The position numbers and the translations under genes were made by a program. DNA of 64,000 nt, from assembly GCA_965243835.1 (NCBI GenBank), contig OZ251578.1, positions 2,666,001 to 2,730,000 of the forward strand. The letters are read 5' to 3'. The stretch is from G965202665 sp965243835. GTDB taxonomy: Bacteria > Actinomycetota > Acidimicrobiia > Spongiisociales > Spongiisociaceae. Below, piece by piece: positions 61,481 through 64,000 of this stretch (position 1 is the stretch's first letter; each line of letters begins with the position of its first letter). Below the pieces are notes generated by a model that did no database searches, was not told where the DNA came from, and saw only the letters and a list, made by a program, of their open reading frames with translations.

Positions 61481-61688
61481 TTACGCCTCCTTCCGAGCCT
61501 GCCCAATTCTACCACCCCGCCGCAGGCATCTCGCCCCATCGCTAAACGATGGTATACGCCAATACCCGACCGGGCATCCTACCGGGCTGACAACAAGTAT
61601 AACTTAACAACCCTATAAGGCAAACTATTACGAAATGTGTTAATGGGGGGAGCATCAAATTTCTACACCCACCTTTCCTTAAAGTAAC

Positions 61689-62699
61689 CTATAGTCCTAT
61701 TATGGCATCCTTAGTTTTTTTGATCGCACCAACAATCAAAATTGTAGCATCCACAGCACTGTAATCTGTTACAGAAACAAGAACATAAGCGTCGGCGACC
61801 TCTTCCCAAGCGTCTGTAACATCCTTCCAAGCTGGGTCCTCAAAAGTTTCTTCGGCTAGAATAGCCACCCGAGCGAACTGAGTAGAAGCCTCGCCTACAG
61901 ATTCCCAAGCCGCGTTGCCTGCGGTCTCCCGTTGTGCGGTCTTAACATCGTAAATTTTTGAAACGGCTTCTATAGCGGCATCCCCGACGGCGTAGGCAAT
62001 TCTCAAATCACTAGAACTTACATTATCGTATGCTTCAAATAGAGCACGCCCTACTTCACTGTGAGCTAATAAAGCTGTTCTCCAAGTAACCAAAGCAAGG
62101 ATAGCTGTTTCTCTAGTTTTAGCGGCAGATCGTGCTTGTAAAGCACCTGACCTAGCAACTTCTGCCATAGAAAACCCAACTTCTTCCTCCCACATATTAG
62201 CAACGGCATTCCACGCATCAGATGTAGATTCCCAAGCAGCTTCCAACGCTTCAAATGTGTCCTCAACAGCATCCAAAGTGTCATCTAACATAGTCTTTGC
62301 TTCCCCAAAAATTGGACCACCTCCCCAGTCATCGTATCCCTTTTCATTCGCTTCCTCCCAAAGGGATACCCAATTTCTGTAGGCGACTTCAACTACTTCC
62401 CAATTTGTCACAGCAGTTTCCCATGCATCTCGGATTCCTTCACCAACGGGCAAAGTGGTGGTCGTGGCAGGGGGCAGGGTGGTGGTGGCAGGGGGCAGGG
62501 TGGTGGTCGTGGCAGTAGTGATAGTGGTGGAGGTGGTGGTTGTGGGCGGGGCGGTGGTGGTCGTGGTGGAAGTGGTGGTGGAAGTGGGGGTTGTGGTCGG
62601 CGGAGGGGACCCTTCTCCCCCCAGATTATCAGTACTGGTGTCACAAGCAACGGAAGATAGTAAAGCTATGGTTATTATCTTTGCAATAGTAGGGCGCAT
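61689..62699 (-). CDS. Lipoprotein with Thr-rich linker and helical Trp/Ala-rich body
   Basis: 336 aa from the ATG at 62699. Signal peptide IAKIITIALLSSVAC with lipobox SVAC. Residues about 30-85 are an almost pure Thr/Pro/Ser linker (TTTSTTTTTAPPTTTTST), likely O-glycosylated or a cell-wall spacer. The rest is helical with recurring AW-E and W-x-x-V patterns (AWESTSDAWNAV, AWKDVTDAWEEVADAY). No family recognised. The gene has lower GC than its surroundings. An upstream frame extends to 62741, but the lipoprotein signal fixes the start. Confidence 0.7.
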   Translation of the reverse strand: MRPTIAKIITIALLSSVACDTSTDNLGGEGSPPPTTTPTSTTTSTTTTTAPPTTTTSTTITTATTTTLPPATTTLPPATTTTLPVGEGIRDAWETAVTNWEVVEVAYRNWVSLWEEANEKGYDDWGGGPIFGEAKTMLDDTLDAVEDTFEALEAAWESTSDAWNAVANMWEEEVGFSMAEVARSGALQARSAAKTRETAILALVTWRTALLAHSEVGRALFEAYDNVSSSDLRIAYAVGDAAIEAVSKIYDVKTAQRETAGNAAWESVGEASTQFARVAILAEETFEDPAWKDVTDAWEEVADAYVLVSVTDYSAVDATILIVGAIKKTKDAIIGL

Positions 62700-62783
62700 G
62701 CGGGTATTATAGGCACCAAGGTTCAAAATAGTCAAATCCAACTCGCCGCGTAAGCATTATATCCGATCCGAGAGAGATCAATA

Positions 62784-64000
62784 TCAGAGCAACGGGGGTA
62801 TTTGGTCGTAGGAGTCGACGGGGGTTTGGCATACTCCCCGCTCGCATACGTAGGCTAGGGTTTTGCCCTCTTGATAGCGACCGGCCAGCAGGGGGATTTC
62901 TTCGTTGGGGGCAGTGGAGAAAACCGTTATCACGTTTGGACGGTAGGTGCGGGACAGGCGGCGGGCCCAGTCGGGGGCGTCGGGGCCGAGGATCGCCACC
63001 TCTTGGCAACCTCGGCGGGCCGTGGTCAGGACCGCTAGCAGGTGACCGGCCGCGGAGGGGGCGGCCTCGATCAGCCGGGCGCCCGCCCGCGCTATTTGCT
63101 CGAACTGCTCGTGATAGGAAAAATCTCCGGTCAGGTGTCCCATCAACAGGAAACATTCGGCGGCCAGCGAAGCTCCGGACGGGCTGGGGTTGTCCTGCTG
63201 GTCGACGGGGCGCACCACCAAGTCGGCCTCGTCCGCCGCCGCCGCGAACACCACCCCCCGCTCCCCTCCGAAATGCTCCTCCAGCAAATCCGTCAACTCC
63301 CGGGCCGCCCGGAACCATTCCGTCTCGCCGGTGGCCTGATACAACTCCGCCAGCCCCAGGGCGTAGGAGGCGTGGTCCTCCAAGAACCCGCCCACCGGGG
63401 AGGGGCCGTTGCTCCAGGTGCGGGCCAGCCGCCCGTCCGGACGCCGCATCCGATCCAGCACGAACCGGGCGTTGCGCCGGGCCGCCTCCAAGTATCGTTC
63501 CTCCCCCAGCACCGTCCCCGCCGCCGCCAAAGCCCGCACCGCCAACCCGTTCCACACGGTGATTATCTTGTGATCCAAACCGGGACGCACCCGGCGGTTG
63601 CGATGAGCCAGCAACGCCCGCCGGCTCCGCTCCGCCGCCTCCCGCGCCCGCTCCCCGGACATCCCGAACCGGGCCGCCGTCCGCTCCAGGGAAGCCGCCC
63701 GATGCAGAACGTTTTTCCCCTCGAAATTGCCCTCCGGCGAAGCCCCGAAGTAAAAAGCGGCCAACTCCCCGTCCTCCTTCCCCGCCGCCGCCCGCAACTC
63801 TTCGTAATCAAACACGTAAAACTTGCCTTCCGCCCCCTCCGAGTCGGCGTCCTCCGCCGCATAGAACCCGCCCTCGGGAGCGGCCAGGTCCCGCAGTATG
63901 TATTCCAAAGTTTCCACCGCCGTCCGCCGCAACTCCGGGCGGCCGGTTATCTGCCAGGCGCGCAAGAACAAGCGGGCCAAGTCGGCGTTGTCGTACAGCA
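62784..64000 (-). CDS. YyaL/SSP411-type thioredoxin-domain protein, 5'-partial
   Basis: Only the C-terminal part is in the window; the frame is open at the right edge (LYDNADLARLFLRAW). It shows the alpha/alpha-barrel glycosidase-like region of DUF255/YyaL proteins: GGFYAAEDADSEGAEGKFYV, DHKIITVWNGLAVRALA, GFLEDHASYALGLAELY, and DNPSPSGASLAAECFL. The N-terminal thioredoxin-like domain would lie beyond 64,000. The biochemical role of the family is not established. The C-terminus ends AYVCERGVCQTPVDSYDQ, with the usual two cysteines. Confidence 0.92.
   Translation of the reverse strand, partial: LYDNADLARLFLRAWQITGRPELRRTAVETLEYILRDLAAPEGGFYAAEDADSEGAEGKFYVFDYEELRAAAGKEDGELAAFYFGASPEGNFEGKNVLHRAASLERTAARFGMSGERAREAAERSRRALLAHRNRRVRPGLDHKIITVWNGLAVRALAAAGTVLGEERYLEAARRNARFVLDRMRRPDGRLARTWSNGPSPVGGFLEDHASYALGLAELYQATGETEWFRAARELTDLLEEHFGGERGVVFAAAADEADLVVRPVDQQDNPSPSGASLAAECFLLMGHLTGDFSYHEQFEQIARAGARLIEAAPSAAGHLLAVLTTARRGCQEVAILGPDAPDWARRLSRTYRPNVITVFSTAPNEEIPLLAGRYQEGKTLAYVCERGVCQTPVDSYDQIPPLL

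Overview
The window is high-GC DNA from an actinobacterium. The sequence evidence is a WhiB regulator, an F420/PPOX-type flavin protein, an acyl-CoA carboxylase pair, an initiator tRNA and a cell-surface protein ending in S-layer-homology repeats. Acidimicrobiia or a close relative is my best guess, but this is inference and no 16S rRNA is present.

1-15,200 holds housekeeping and acyl-CoA metabolism: a frameshifted MMPL exporter, a methyltransferase, YqgE, ProA, a MaoC hydratase, AlaX, an MscS channel, WhiB, an acyl-CoA dehydrogenase divergent from a biotin-dependent carboxylase pair, and small coiled-coil and CcdA-like proteins. 15,200-28,710 is a surface-protein locus. It contains a 3,392-residue secreted protein with about 13 Calx-beta domains, three blocks of plant-type leucine-rich repeats and C-terminal SLH-like repeats. 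Upstream is a related Calx-beta gene broken by one in-frame stop, and next to it is an IS481 element. About 4 kb of this locus is strikingly AT-rich.

28,848-50,347 is one long minus-strand gene train, read from high to low coordinate. The order is SorC-type regulator, thiolase, DUF35 protein, epimerase-like TIM barrel, DhaK, DhaL, FucI/AraA-like isomerase, LacD-like aldolase, nucleoside hydrolase, zinc alcohol dehydrogenase and a KARI-like enzyme. A YnjBCD-like ABC transporter, an MFS permease, an acyl-CoA synthetase, a PPOX protein and a B3/B4-domain protein follow. Most neighbours share ATGA or TGATG stop/start overlaps. The set looks like uptake and breakdown of an uncommon sugar, polyol or nucleoside; the substrate is not evident.

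The most unusual signal is inside this operon. At the DhaL/isomerase and thiolase/DUF35 junctions, the end of one gene plus the start of the next has been tandemly duplicated several times. Each copy keeps the stop/start overlap. A 195-codon frame of similar coupling, but without clear repeats, lies between dhaK and dhaL. Away from the intact genes the copies differ almost only by G-to-A and T-to-C on the plus strand, that is C-to-T and A-to-G on the coding strand.

50,695-64,000 carries a small protein, a sulfatase divergent from an enolase-superfamily enzyme, and an OsmC protein. Next is a duplicated cassette (YwgA-like protein plus GNAT acetyltransferase) in which a DUF4062 gene has replaced one acetyltransferase, followed by an HD-domain phosphohydrolase. 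The remainder is tRNA-fMet, a short leader ORF with a candidate RNA and terminator, a cystathionine beta-synthase-like enzyme, a DUF4190-like gene with an in-frame TGA, a Thr-linker lipoprotein and the 3' part of a YyaL-type gene.
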